Source of the DNA: Sipunculus nudus
Lineage: Eukaryota > Annelida > Sipuncula > Golfingiida > Sipunculidae
NCBI GenBank assembly: GCA_026874595.1
Contig: CM049315.1
Location: 17,755,664-17,819,663 of the forward strand
Direction of reading: 5' to 3'
Length of the DNA: 64,000 nt
The position numbers were made by a program, and so were the translations under genes. Shown here piece by piece: positions 40,001-51,195 of this stretch; positions within the stretch are counted from its first letter, which is position 1; the number at the start of each line of letters is the position of its first letter. The notes under the pieces are model-generated. The model saw only the letters and a list, made by a program, of their open reading frames with translations. It made no database searches and was not told where the DNA came from.

Positions 40001-43000
40001 CTTCAATCTGATCGTGTTTGATGTTTTTAGGAATTACACATGGACTGATCATCTTAGATATTTTCAGGAGTTTTTCCCTCACTGTTATAATGTTTCATGT
40101 TTTCAGGAATTACCCATGGACTGATCATCTTTGATGTTTCAGGAGTTTTCCTTCACAGTGATTATGTTTTATGTTTTCAGGAATTACCCATGGACTCGTC
40201 ATCTCAATAATTTCAGGAATTTCACCTTCACTCTGATCGTGTTTGATGTTTTCAGGAATTACACATGGATTGATCATCTTTGATATTTCAGGAGTTTTCC
40301 TTCACTGTGATTTTGTTTTATGTTTTCAGGAATTATCCATAGACTGATCATCTTGTATGTTTTCAGGAGTTTTTGCATCACTGTGATTATGTTTGATGTT
40401 TTCAGGAATTACCCATGGACTTGTCATCTTCGATAATTTCAGGAATTTCACCTTCACTCTGATCTTGTTTGATGTTTTCAGGAATTACACATGGACTGAT
40501 CATCTTTGATATTTCAGGAATTTTTTCCTTCACAGTGATTATGTTTTGTGTTTTCAGGAATTACCCATGGACTCGTCATCTTCGATAATTTCAGGAATTT
40601 CACCTTCAATCTGATCGTGTTTGATGTTTTTAGGAATTACTCATGGATTGATCATCTTTGATATTTCAGGAGTTTTCCTTCACTGTGATTATGTTTTATG
40701 TTTTCAGGAATTACCCATACACTGATCATCCTCTATGTTTTCAGGAGTTTTTGCATCACTGTGAATATGTTTGATGTTTTCAGGAATTACTCATGGACGC
40801 CTCATCATCGATTATTTCAGGAATTTCACCTTCACTCTGATCATGTTTGATGTTTTCAGGAATTACACATGGACTGATCATCTTTGATATTTTCAGGAGT
40901 TTCCTTCACTGTGATTTTGTTCATGTTTTCAGGAATTACCCATAGACTGATCATCTTGTAAGTTTTCAGGAGTTTTTCCATCACTGTGATTATGTTTTAT
41001 GTTTTCAGGAATTACCCATGGACTTGTCATCTTCGATATTTCAGGAATTTTTTCCTTCACAGTGATTATGTTTTATGTTTTCAGGAATTACCCATGGACT
41101 CGTCATCTTCGATAATTTCAGGAATTTCACCTTCAATCTGATCGTGTTTGATGTTTTTAGGAATTACACATGGACTGATCATCTTAGATATTTTCAGGAG
41201 TTTTTCCCTCACTGTTATAATGTTTCATGTTTTCAGGAAATACCCATGGACTGATCATCTTTGATGTTTCAGGAGTTTTCCTTCACAGTGATTATGTTTT
41301 ATGTTTTCAGGAATTACCCATGGACTCGTCATCTCAATAATTTCAGGAATTTCACCTTCACTCTGATCGTGTTTGATGTTTTCAGGAATTACACATGGAT
41401 TGATCATCTTTGATATTTCAGGAGTTTTCCTTCACTGTGATTTTGTTTTATGTTTCAGGAATTATCCATAGACTGATCATCTTGTATGTTTTCAGGAGTT
41501 TTTGCATCACTGTGATTATGTTTGATGTTTTCAGGAATTACCCATGGACTTGTCATCTTCGATAATTTCAGGAATTTCACCTTCACTCTGATCTTGTTTG
41601 ATGTTTCAGGAATTACACATGGACTGATCATCTTTGATATTTCAGGAATTTTTTCCTTCACAGTGATTATGTTTTGTGTTTTCAGGAATTACCCATGGAC
41701 TCGTCATCTTCGATAATTTCAGGAATTTCACCTTCAATCTGATCGTGTTTGATGTTTTTAGGAATTACTCATGGATTGATCATCTTTGATATTTCAGGAG
41801 TTTTCCTTCACTGTGATTATGTTTTATGTTTTCAGGAATTACCCATACACTGATCATCCTCTATGTTTTCAGGAGTTTTTGCATCACTGTGAATATGTTT
41901 GATGTTTTCAGGAATTACTCATGGACGCCTCATCATCGATTATTTCAGGAATTTCACCTTCACTCTGATCATGTTTGATGTTTTCAGGAATTACACATGG
42001 ACTGATCATCTTTGATATTTTCAGGAGTTTCCTTCACTGTGACTTTGTTCATGTTTTCAGGAATTACCCATAGACTGATCATCTTGTAAGTTTTCAGGAG
42101 TTTTTCCATCACTGTGATTATGTTTTATGTTTTCAGGAATTACCCATGGACTTGTCATCTTCGATATTTCAGGAATTTTTTCCTTCACAGTGATTATGTT
42201 TTATGTTTTCAGGAATTACCCATGGACTCGTCATCTTCGATAATTTCAGGAATTTCACCTTCAATCTGATCGTGTTTGATGTTTTTAGGAATTACACATG
42301 GACTGATCATCTTAGATATTTTCAGGAGTTTTTCCCTCACTGTTATAATGTTTCATGTTTTCAGGAATTACCCATGGACTGATCATCTTTGATGTTTCAG
42401 GAGTTTTCCTTCACAGTGATTATGTTTTATGTTTTCAGGAATTACCCATGGACTCGTCATCTCAATAATTTCAGGAATTTCACCTTCACTCTGATCGTGT
42501 TTGATGTTTTCAGGAATTACACATGGATTGATCATCTTTGATATTTCAGGAGTTTTCCTTCACTGTGATTTTGTTTTATGTTTTCAGGAATTATCCATAG
42601 ACTGATCATCTTGTATGTTTTCAGGAGTTTTTGCATCACTGTGATTATGTTTGATGTTTTCAGGAATTACCCATGGACTTGTCATCTTCGATAATTTCAG
42701 GAATTTCACCTTCACTCTGATCTTGTTTGATGTTTTCAGGAATTACACATGGACTGATCATCTTTGATATTTCAGGAATTTTTTCCTTCACAGTGATTAT
42801 GTTTTGTGTTTTCAGGAATTACCCATGGACTCGTCATCTTCGATAATTTCAGGAATTTCACCTTCAATCTGATCGTGTTTGATGTTTTTAGGAATTACAC
42901 ATGGATTGATCATCTTTGATATTTCAGGAGTTTTCCTCCACTGTGATTATGTTTTATGTTTTCAGGAATTACCCATACACTGATCATCCTCTATGTTTTC

Positions 43001-44842
43001 AGGAGTTTTTGCATCACTGTGAATATGTTTGATGTTTTCAGGAATTACTCATGGACGCCTCATCATCGATTATTTCAGGAATTTCACCTTCACTCTGATC
43101 ATGTTTGATGTTTTCAGGAATTACACATGGACTGATCATCTTTGATATTTTCAGGAGTTTTCTTCACTGTGATTTTGTTCATGTTTTCAGGAATTACCCA
43201 TAGACTGATCATCTTGTAAGTTTTCAGGAGTTTTTCCATCACTGTGATTATGTTTGATGTTTTCAGGAATTACCCATAGACTGATTGTGTCTTTTCAGGA
43301 ATTTTTCTTTCACTGTCATTATGTTTGATGTTTTCAGGAATTACCCATGGATTCGTCATCTTGATAATTTCAGGAATTTCCCCTTCACTCTGATCATGTT
43401 TGATGTTTTCAGGAATTACACATGGACTGATCATCTTTGATATTTTCAGGAGTTTTCCTTCACTCTGATCATGTTTGATGTTTTCAGGAATTACCCGTGG
43501 ACTGTTCATCTTAGATATTTTCAGGAGTTTTCCTTCACTGTGATTATGTTTATGTTTTCAGGAATTACCCATAGACTGATCATCTTTGATGTTTTCAGGA
43601 GTTTTTCTTTCTATGTGATTATGTTTGATGTTTTCAGGAATTTCTCATAGATTTTCATCTTTGACGTTTTCAGGAGTTTTTCCCTCACTGTGATGATATT
43701 TGTTGTTCCAGGAATTACCCATAGACTGATTATCTTGTGTGTTTTCAGGAATTTTTCTTTCACTGTGATTATGTTTGATGTTTTCAGGAATTACCCATGG
43801 ACTCGTCATCTACGATTATTTCAGGAATTTCACCTTCACTCTGATCATGTTTGATGTTTTCAGGAATTACACATGGACTGATCATCTTTGATATTTTCAG
43901 GAGTTTCCTTCACTGTGATTATGTTTATGTTTTCAGGAATTACCCATAGACTGATCATCTTGTATGTTTTCAGGAGTTTTTGCATCACTGTGATTATGTT
44001 TGATGTTTTCAGGAATTACCCATAGACTGATTGTGTCTTTTCAGGAATATTTCTTTCAATGTCATTATGTTTGATGTTTTCAGGAATTACCCATGGACTC
44101 GTCATCTTGATAATTTCAGGAATTTCCCCTTCACTCTGATCATGTTTGATGTTTTCAGGAATTACACATGGACTGATCATCTTTGATATTTTCAGGAGTT
44201 TTCCTTCACTGTGATTATGTTTTATGTTTTCAGGAATTACCCATGGACTGATCATCTTTGATATTTTCAGGAAATATTCGTCACTGTGATTATGTTTATG
44301 TTTTCAGGAATTACCCATGGACTGATCATCTTTGATATTTCAGGAAATTTTCGTCACTGTGATTATGTTTATGTTTTCAGGAATTACCCATGGACTGATC
44401 ATCTTCGATGTTTTCAGGAGTTATTCTTTCTATGTGATTATGTTTGATGTTTTCAGGAATTTCTCATAGATTTTCATCTTTGACGTTTTCAGGAGTTTTT
44501 CCCTCACTGTGATGATATTTGTTGTTCCAGAAATTACCCATAGACTGATTATCTTGTGTGTTTTCAGGAATTTTTCTTTCACTGTGATTATGTTTGATGT
44601 TTTCAGGAATTACCCATGGACTCGTCATCTTCGATAATTTCAGGAATTTCACCTTCACTCTGACCATGTTTGATGTTTTCAGGAATTACACATGGACTGA
44701 TCATCTTTGATATTTTCAGGAGTTTTCCTTCACTGTGATTATGTTTTGTTTTCAGGAATTACCCATGGACTGATCATCTTAGATATTTTCAGGAGTTTTT
44801 CCCTCACTGTTACAATGTTTCATGTTTTCATGTTTTCAATAA

Positions 44843-46498
44843 GTTGGAGATCTATATCAGCTTCCTCCAGTATTACAGTCCCACATCTACCATCCTGTTA
44901 AAGATCCTGTGGAAAGACTACAAGGGAATCTTTGGAAAGAGAACTTCCATTTACATGAACTGGACGAAGTTATGCGCCAGAAGGGTAATTCTGCGTTTGC
45001 TGAAATGCTTTGTCGCATTCGAGTTGGAAACCATACTAAAGCTGATATATCCTTATTAGCATCCCGACAGATTGATGAAGACGAGCCAGATTATCCGCAT
45101 GATGCTTTGCACGTGTTTGCCTACAATTGCGACGTTGATCAGAGAAACTTGACTAAATTGAAAGAACTAGAACCAAATGAAGACAATCTTACCTACATTC
45201 ATGCATCGGACGATAAAACAGACAGAACAGGGCAGGTCAACTTACAAAAGATGAACACTTTGCAGAAGTGATCAGAAACGGCTGGACTACATACCGTTCT
45301 TGTTTTGACAGTTGGTGCCGGAGTCATGCTCACATATAATGTGGACACAGCGGATGGTCTTGTCAATGGTGTTAAAGGAACAGTGCAGAATATAGTTGCC
45401 ACTGGTAGACGTAATTTTGGTCAAGTTTGATGAAGAGGCTGTTGGAAAAATGCAATATCTACTAGTCACTGGAAACAGGAATACCCAAGTGGAGTACCTA
45501 TCAAGAGACATGAGGGGAAAAATGAGAAAGGAAATAAGAAAGGAGCTCAAATAGCAAGGAGACAGTTTCCATTAACATTAGCATGGGCGGTTACTATCCA
45601 TAAATGTCAAGGTCTAACGGTAGACCAGATCGTTGTGAACATAAAAGGCGAAGCGTTTCGGGAAAGGCCAGGCTTATGTTGCATTTAGTCGTGAAAAGAC
45701 AATTGAAGGTTTGTACATAGTAAACTTTGATCCTGCTGGAATAAAGAGTGACAAGAAAATCGAAGCTGAAATGGAGAAAATACGACAAAATACCGTACCA
45801 ACCGAAGAACTGAAACTGTTGGAATACCAATCCCCTGAGTGGACAATCCTTGGACATTTGAAAGTACGTTATTTCCTTAACAAGATGCAGGACCTATTGC
45901 ATTCAAGACAAGCCCCCATTTTCGATCGTACCGATGTGATGTGTTTCATCGAAACCTATTTAACGTATGAACACAATCTGGATAATTTTGCAGAAAAATA
46001 CCAGTACGAGATATTTGGTCGTTGTGTACCTTCCGAACAGAATCACCATGGACAGCACGGAGTGATGATATGTGTTAAGCAGAGATTACAACCCGAGGAA
46101 GTGATAGTTGATTACCAGACATTGGAATGTAAAAACTGTACAGTTCACAGTGGAACAATCCAAAATGGTCGTGGTTGCTGTAAACAGGAAACCATCATAT
46201 CCTATTGTACAGTTTAGCCGAAGATTCCGTGCCGTTATATCTTCCTTGAAACTCGATATACCAGTTTTTGTACTGGGGGACTTCAATGATTATTTGACTG
46301 ACAAGCAGGAGAGCACAATATCTAAATTGATGAAGGAACTTAGATTTTGAACAGTATATAAACAAGCCTACAACAGACAGGGGTACTATGATAGACCATA
46401 TATACCACAACAGCGTTGGTACACAAGAAATAATTTCGGAGGTTCATGATACCTACTTTTCTGATCACGACATGACATTATGCGTAGTAAAAACCTAA
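44843..46498 (+). pseudogene. Helentron-type PIF1 helicase-EEP endonuclease relic
   Basis: This is the C-terminal part of a rolling-circle transposon protein, broken by at least five frameshifts or stops. Motifs in order: VGDLYQLPPV (44843; PIF1 motif III), LDEVMRQK and FAEMLCRIRVGNHT (about 44965-45040), GAGVMLTYN and DGLVNG (about 45315-45370), [12 protein letters not shown] (about 45577-45612) and QAYVAFSRE (about 45670-45698). The EEP nuclease follows: FIETYL (about 45946), VLGDFNDYL (about 46269), MIDHIYHN (about 46389) and TYFSDHDMT (about 46453), ending at TAA 46496-46498. Frame breaks lie near 45250-45290, 45420, 45545, 45670, 46185 and 46352. PIF1 plus a C-terminal EEP domain is the known signature of Helentrons (Helitron2). 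The Rep/HUH part and helicase motifs I-II are absent because the satellite begins exactly upstream. Catalytic-type residues are still visible, so decay is moderate. The element is not functional as it stands. Confidence 0.88.
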
Positions 46499-46599
46499 TG
46501 GATCAAACTTGAAAAGAGAAATACTAGGGATGGATCCGTGGGGAGCGTCCCTGCTAAATCTAATAACATCTTGGAAAGCAACAAAGGAAAAATGAAGTG

Positions 46600-46800
46600 T
46601 TAAAAAATAATGAGGATTTGACCGAGAAGGAGGACAGCAAAGTATCTATATTGATCATGGAATATGGATTTGAAGATTATAATAAGGAAGACTACAACAG
46701 ACAGAGGTACGATGATGCACCATATTTACCACAACGTTGGTACACGGAAACTTTTACATATGTTCACGATACTTACTTTTCTGAAGCCTGGTCCATATAG
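46600..46800 (+). pseudogene. second copy of the Helentron EEP C-terminus
   Basis: DNA from 'GATTTGACcGAgAAggAGGA' (about 46612) through ACTACAACAGACAGAGGTACGATGATGCACCATATTTACCACAACG-type text (about 46690-46737) aligns with 46290-46415 of the main relic. The conserved order is TTDRGTM, then H-x-IYHN, then VHDTYFS. The frame is shifted, so one open frame reads different residues over part of it. It is a degenerate tandem or nested duplicate about 310 bp downstream. Confidence 0.7.
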
Positions 46801-47119
46801 GATGAGTAAAGTATATTTGCCTTTTTATTGTGTATAACTGTATAAATTGTTCACTGGACTCACGACCCTAATGAAAATCAGCGTATGGTGCCGAATAGGC
46901 CATCCTGGCAAAGTATCTTTTGGAATAAATAAAATGGCATCCATGCTTTCTGGAGTGCCTCATCGTGCGCCGTACACTACAGGCACAGTTGGTCACTTGT
47001 GGATGACAGACACATGGTTCGTGTGTAAACTGTTCCACGACAACTGAGTGGGTGGTGTGCGGTGCCCAAGCCAATATGCCAGATTTTTTCACCCATCAGG
47101 CCGTGTCGCTCCACCTAAG
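46801..47119. other. spacer between EEP fragments
   Basis: No match to the helicase or EEP parts was seen by eye. It may be decayed element sequence or an insertion between the copies. Confidence 0.4.
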
Positions 47120-47400
47120 CAATTGGATTACCAGCCAAAGGAAAATAAAATCATACTATTCAAAGTGGAACAATAAAAAATCGGGGTTGTTGTACACACA
47201 AAACCAAACCCTGTGGATCAATTGTCCGAAGATTTCGTGCTATTATCTCATATTTGACACTTGATACATCTTGATTGATGAAGTAATTGGATTTGAACTA
47301 TTGACAAAAAGAAGCCGACTAGCCACAGTGGCACGGTGATAAACCATGTGTACCAAAACAAAGCTGGTACATAGAACCTGATAGACAGAGGTTATAAATT
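47120..47400 (+). pseudogene. third, most decayed EEP fragment
   Basis: GATTACCAGcCAaaGGAA at about 47125, the AAGTGGAACAATaaAAAATcGgGGTTG segment (about 47164-47190), CGAAGATTtCGTGCtaTTATCT (about 47226) and GATAAACCATGTGTACCaaAaCAaAGCtGGTACAt (about 47338-47373) align in order with 46109-46420. Internal deletions and stops are present. This is the same EEP region as the two upstream copies. Confidence 0.65.
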
Positions 47401-49160
47401 ATTAAATTCATAATTGACCAATCAAAAATTGTTATCCGTCATCTCTCGCTCAACAACTGCTCGAGATTCCCTAATGTGGACTCGTAGGAATCGGACCCGC
47501 AGTACTCGTTGACCATTTCAGACCAATTCTTTGCTTCGGTCAGTTCACCGATAGAACGGAACAAGAAATAAAATATTTTTCTTGGTCTAAAAGTTGTAAA
47601 CGATTTACAGCATATTTGAAGTTATAAACAATATTTAAATTCATTAAATTTGCTTCATCTTAATCGTCTATAATTCAAAACGTAGCAGCTAAATGTACTG
47701 GCTCGAGATATTTCTTTTCTTTCTGCACTGCTTTTCCCGAAATATCAAATTTGTTCTTTTTTCTAACCTTTAGATCATTTTGATTTTGGTAAAACCATTT
47801 GAAAAAAATTACTAATTAATTAATAAAATTGAGTAGCATACCCCCAAAGTTTTTAATATTAAAAATGTTACAATTGTTAATTATAACTTCTATTTGCATT
47901 ATTATGTATGAATGTTTATATTTTCGTAGAGAACAAAGTGGCAAACGATCACGTCGACAAAGCTTTAAGTGGGTATGCCAAAACTACAACGAAGACCCAC
48001 CTTTGTTGAAGGAGACACTAGAGTATGAAGAGTGTACAAACAACTCGTATCCCTCAAATTAGAGACATGGATAACGTGAGGTATGGAATCATCATGACAT
48101 TCCAGCCCTACACTTATGAACTAAACTTGAAAAGATAGCAGATGGCACCACAAGGCATGTGTAAAAGATCATTGCATCCAAGATCTATGGCGAAACGTGT
48201 ACCACAATGCTATCCAAGATGGATAGACATGCAAGGCGGTTACATTGAAAATCAGTGAGATCTCTCCTCAGATATGAGTGACTTTTACACATAGAAACTC
48301 GCGGATGGACGCCACGCAATATCCATTTCAGATGACGCCACCAGTCTGAAGGAAAGAAGACGGAGGTACCCAATATCAAGATGGAGGTATCAAAGATCAT
48401 TGGACATGCAGAATTTCAGGCCGAAATGTCAAAGCAATTTGGAGAAATTTGCATCAATGTATTCTTTATAAACCGTATAATAGGTGGTTTATTAATAGGT
48501 TTTTCACAAATAGGTGGGGCTACCCATCTGGTTTACGACAAAGATATCAATGACGTACAAACATGCAAAATTACAGGCAGCAGCATCAAATCACTCCTGT
48601 GATATGTGCATTTTCACTAAAAACCGTTATGTATGGACTCTACGAGAAACAGACTGTAAGTAGCCCAAACAGACTAGTGTATGACACCTTTTTTTAGTAT
48701 CACCAGGCATGTGTATGAGACTTAAGTATCAAAGATCAAAGTATCAAAGATCAATGGACATGCATGATTTCAGCTCCATATATTGGACCACACTTTATAT
48801 ATCTGCCATTATCAACACAGGCAAAACCCACAGATACACTACACTATATAGATTGGTTGCACCAAGACTGGTTGCCACCAGTCTTCGTCAGGTACGAGTT
48901 CTGAACATGTGACACAATTGTTACAGATATGTTTTATTATGCGCAGGATTTTACATGGCTTGGCATCTGTTTGGCTTAGGCCCTGTGTGTTGCTATGGGA
49001 ACCGCACTTGATGAACTCTTGCTTGCCTGCAGAGTGTACAGACACAGCGGTCTTTGTAGTCTAGAAGGTTAGGGTCTGTTCATGCGCTGTCGGCGCACGT
49101 GTATTGTTGTTGTATTGGAATGTTCGTATCTAGAAACTTCTGGGCTGGTGGGGGGGGGGG
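47401..49160. other. intergenic, no firm gene
   Basis: A 77-codon frame at 47829-48059 contains a basic stretch and could be an exon after ttttcgtag (about 47930), but nothing confirms it. Copies of 'CAGATG.C.CCACCAG' (48137 and 48327) and repeated 'AGTATCAAAGATCA' near 48722-48755 point to repeat debris. Confidence 0.4.
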
Positions 49161-49600
49161 CTATAAATAGTGGCAGAAAGAGGAAACAGAAAGGAGGTGG
49201 CAGAAAGGAAAACACCAGCAGGCACTAAAGAATGCGACTTTCTCGTCAGTTTTGGGATCTACACCGAAAATTGCATAGTTACAGATTTTTTACGGACTTT
49301 ATACAGATCTTGCACAAACTGTCTTCAGTTTGCCTTTTGGTTATTACCTGGACTTCACTTTTGGATTACAACATTGTCTTCGAGATTTAATTGTACTATT
49401 CACCGGGAGGATTTACTTCAACTGTTCTCGTGGATTATTTGTTAAGACTTTTGTTGGAATGTGACAATTGTTATATCCAGGAATCAGCGCCTAGGATCCG
49501 GACTCTGGTGATGTACATTTTAATTATTGTTATGTCTTAAATACTGTGTAATTGTATTGATTGTGTATTGTAATTTTAGGATTGTTCTAAGAATAAATTA
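49161..49600 (+). mobile_element. possible solo LTR-like module
   Basis: CTATAAATAG at 49161-49170 directly follows a G11 run, and an AATAAA (49592-49597) lies about 430 bp downstream with T/G-rich sequence after it. This TATA-to-polyA spacing resembles an LTR. No TG...CA ends, primer-binding site or coding region could be placed, so an ordinary short non-coding transcription unit is equally possible. Confidence 0.25.
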
Positions 49601-50377
49601 TAATTAGTTGTTCACAAAAAAACACTGACTTCTTCATTCATTCCCCTAGACATTTCACGCTGCCTAGTGTTGCGGAATCTAATTCTTTTCACCCCGTAAC
49701 AAGGGCTTGTGCTCGTCACGATGACGTGATCTGCGATTATTAGTTTCCGCAACACAATAAATAGGCTGGTACCGTTTGGTCCAGGCAACTCGTCGGAGTT
49801 CCGCCTAGACATGCGGTGAGGCCGAAACCTGGTGAATGCAAAGTATCCGCAAAACAAGGTTTGCGAGATACAATATGCGAGATACAATAAGCCTACCAGT
49901 CTATCTCCTGTGACAAAAAAGGGACAAGCTTCACACCGAGGTTACTTATTTAGAAGGTGGTTGAAATCAGAAGGTGAGTGAAAACATGTAATGGGTCGTA
50001 TTACTGTAAATTAATATTACTTTTATCGGATCAGGATTGTGACCATAGCTAAACAGTTAGCGTTAAAATCCAGAACCCATTAAGACCCAGATATTTTTCC
50101 TACAGTCTGAATAATACCTGTATTCTGTATTTACAATATGATTAATACTGCCCTGTGCTTAAGCTTAAATAGCAGTCAGTAAAATAAGCATTTCTCTTTA
50201 GTTACAACTCTTGGCTACTCTAAATTCAGACTGTTGGCTACTCTATTCCGACACAACTATAACATGAAATATAAAATAGATCATACCCTTTTCAACTCGT
50301 TTGATTAATCGGTTAGTGACATCAGTACGTGTGTACCCTGAAAATATACAACTTTATTTCAAATATTTGTATTACAG
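49601..50377. other. intergenic or intron upstream of 50.4-kb exon
   Basis: No repeat or coding feature is recognised. If the following exons belong to a longer gene, part of this is intron. Confidence 0.4.
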
Positions 50378-51195
50378 CAATGCATAATAACAGCCAGAAG
50401 GAAAAAACCGTGAACGAGCCAAATCTGAGGGCCGTAGATGAGAACATCGTTCGCCAACCAAAATCAAATCGAACTACAGTACAAGACAAATATTTCAGAT
50501 CACCTAGTAGAAACCTTGAACAAAACAGAACCTTGGACAAAACAGATGCCAGCTTAATCAAGGGGGCAACTGACCCTTCCAGCATAAAAACGCAAAAAAA
50601 AATGTAAGTATATCGTCTAGCTTTCACAAACAGTGTTTTTACCCATAAATTATAAAATTGGTAAAATTTAACCTTGAACATTAAAAACAGAAACCGCGTT
50701 TTACTTGTGCAGGAAATACTAATGTAGGGAAACAATAAAACTGATACTAGAATCCTATCGGAATAAGTAGGATTCAAATTTCTCACTCAAAAGGAATCTC
50801 TTCGAATTTTCTTACTGCAAACAATTGTCTTAATTTTTGTCGTAAAGCTATATGATCATATTCCACAGGTAATTATTATCTAGAAAATTTAGGTGCTTAA
50901 TCAAATGGAATATAACTATAACAGAATATATATAAACAGCATAATAATACCATAATATTAAACAAAATAACACCGTAATAAATGACTATATAAAATACTT
51001 AACCATATTGTAAACTATAATACTCTACCATTATGTACCAAATTTTAGCTACTCCTCACTACACTTATGACTGTTTTCTCACTTAACAGTGCCTTACTAA
51101 TATTGTTTTGTGTTCTTTTTTTCAGGTTCCTGTGCATTTCTGCTAACCCCAAGTTGCCTATACAGGCAGGAGACGCGTGTTGCGGAAACAACTGA
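50378..51195 (+). CDS. possible 3' two exons of an unrecognised gene
   Basis: Exon 1 (50378-50603) follows the acceptor tttgtattacag and ends before a perfect donor, AAT/gtaagt. Exon 2 starts at 51126 after a long pyrimidine tract (ttcttttttttcag) and runs to TGA at 51193-51195. From an ATG at 50380 the joined frame codes 97 residues: a polar, Lys/Asn/Arg-rich, probably disordered first part and a short tail ending in PIQAGDACCGNN. The splice join gives AT/G (Met) and keeps the frame. The intron is 522 bp. The ATG is only two bases into the exon, so it may be an internal Met and more exons may lie upstream. I recognise no family. Confidence 0.4.

Larger units (their letters stand above)
19373..44839 (+). 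repeat. 25.5-kb satellite array, ~75.4-bp dimeric unit
   Basis: The unit is a dimer. Half A reads GATGTTTTCAGGAATTACCC then ATGGACTGATCATCTTT. Half B reads GATATTTTCAGGAG then TTTTTCCTTCACTGTGATTATGTTT. The halves align with each other (GAT.TTTTCAGGA..TT...ACTG.GAT.AT), so the satellite arose by doubling a ~38-bp repeat. I estimate about 330 dimers from length. A frequent variant half reads GATAATTTCAGGAATTTCAC. Every half carries TTTTCAG/G, a consensus 3' splice acceptor on the + strand, and half A carries the palindromes CCATGG and TGATCA. The array is interrupted once, at about 24695-25035. Because the common unit is close to 75 bp (25 codons), frames stay open for up to about 97 codons. 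Single-base length variants break them, so I do not call protein-coding genes here. Confidence 0.97.

Noticed and set aside
19373-44839. CRISPR-like array
   Set aside because: There are no unique spacers; the whole unit is repeated, and the context is eukaryotic.
19910-44901. Many frames of 60-97 codons encoding VFRNYPWTDHL / FSGITHRLIIFD-type repeated peptides on both strands
   Set aside because: They follow from a unit length near 75 bp (25 codons) with few stops. Frames break at each length variant, no long frame is kept across the array, and both strands show the same behaviour, so a repeat protein is not supported.
47461-47510. tRNA or tRNA-like B box on the minus strand (GGTCCGATTCC near 47488-47498)
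   Set aside because: The matching A box is poor and no cloverleaf could be formed; it is perhaps old SINE debris.
50322-50786. 154-codon minus-strand frame
   Set aside because: It is the longest simple frame nearby, but it lies antisense to the better-supported + strand exon with matching splice sites. It is hydrophobic only because the + strand is A-rich.
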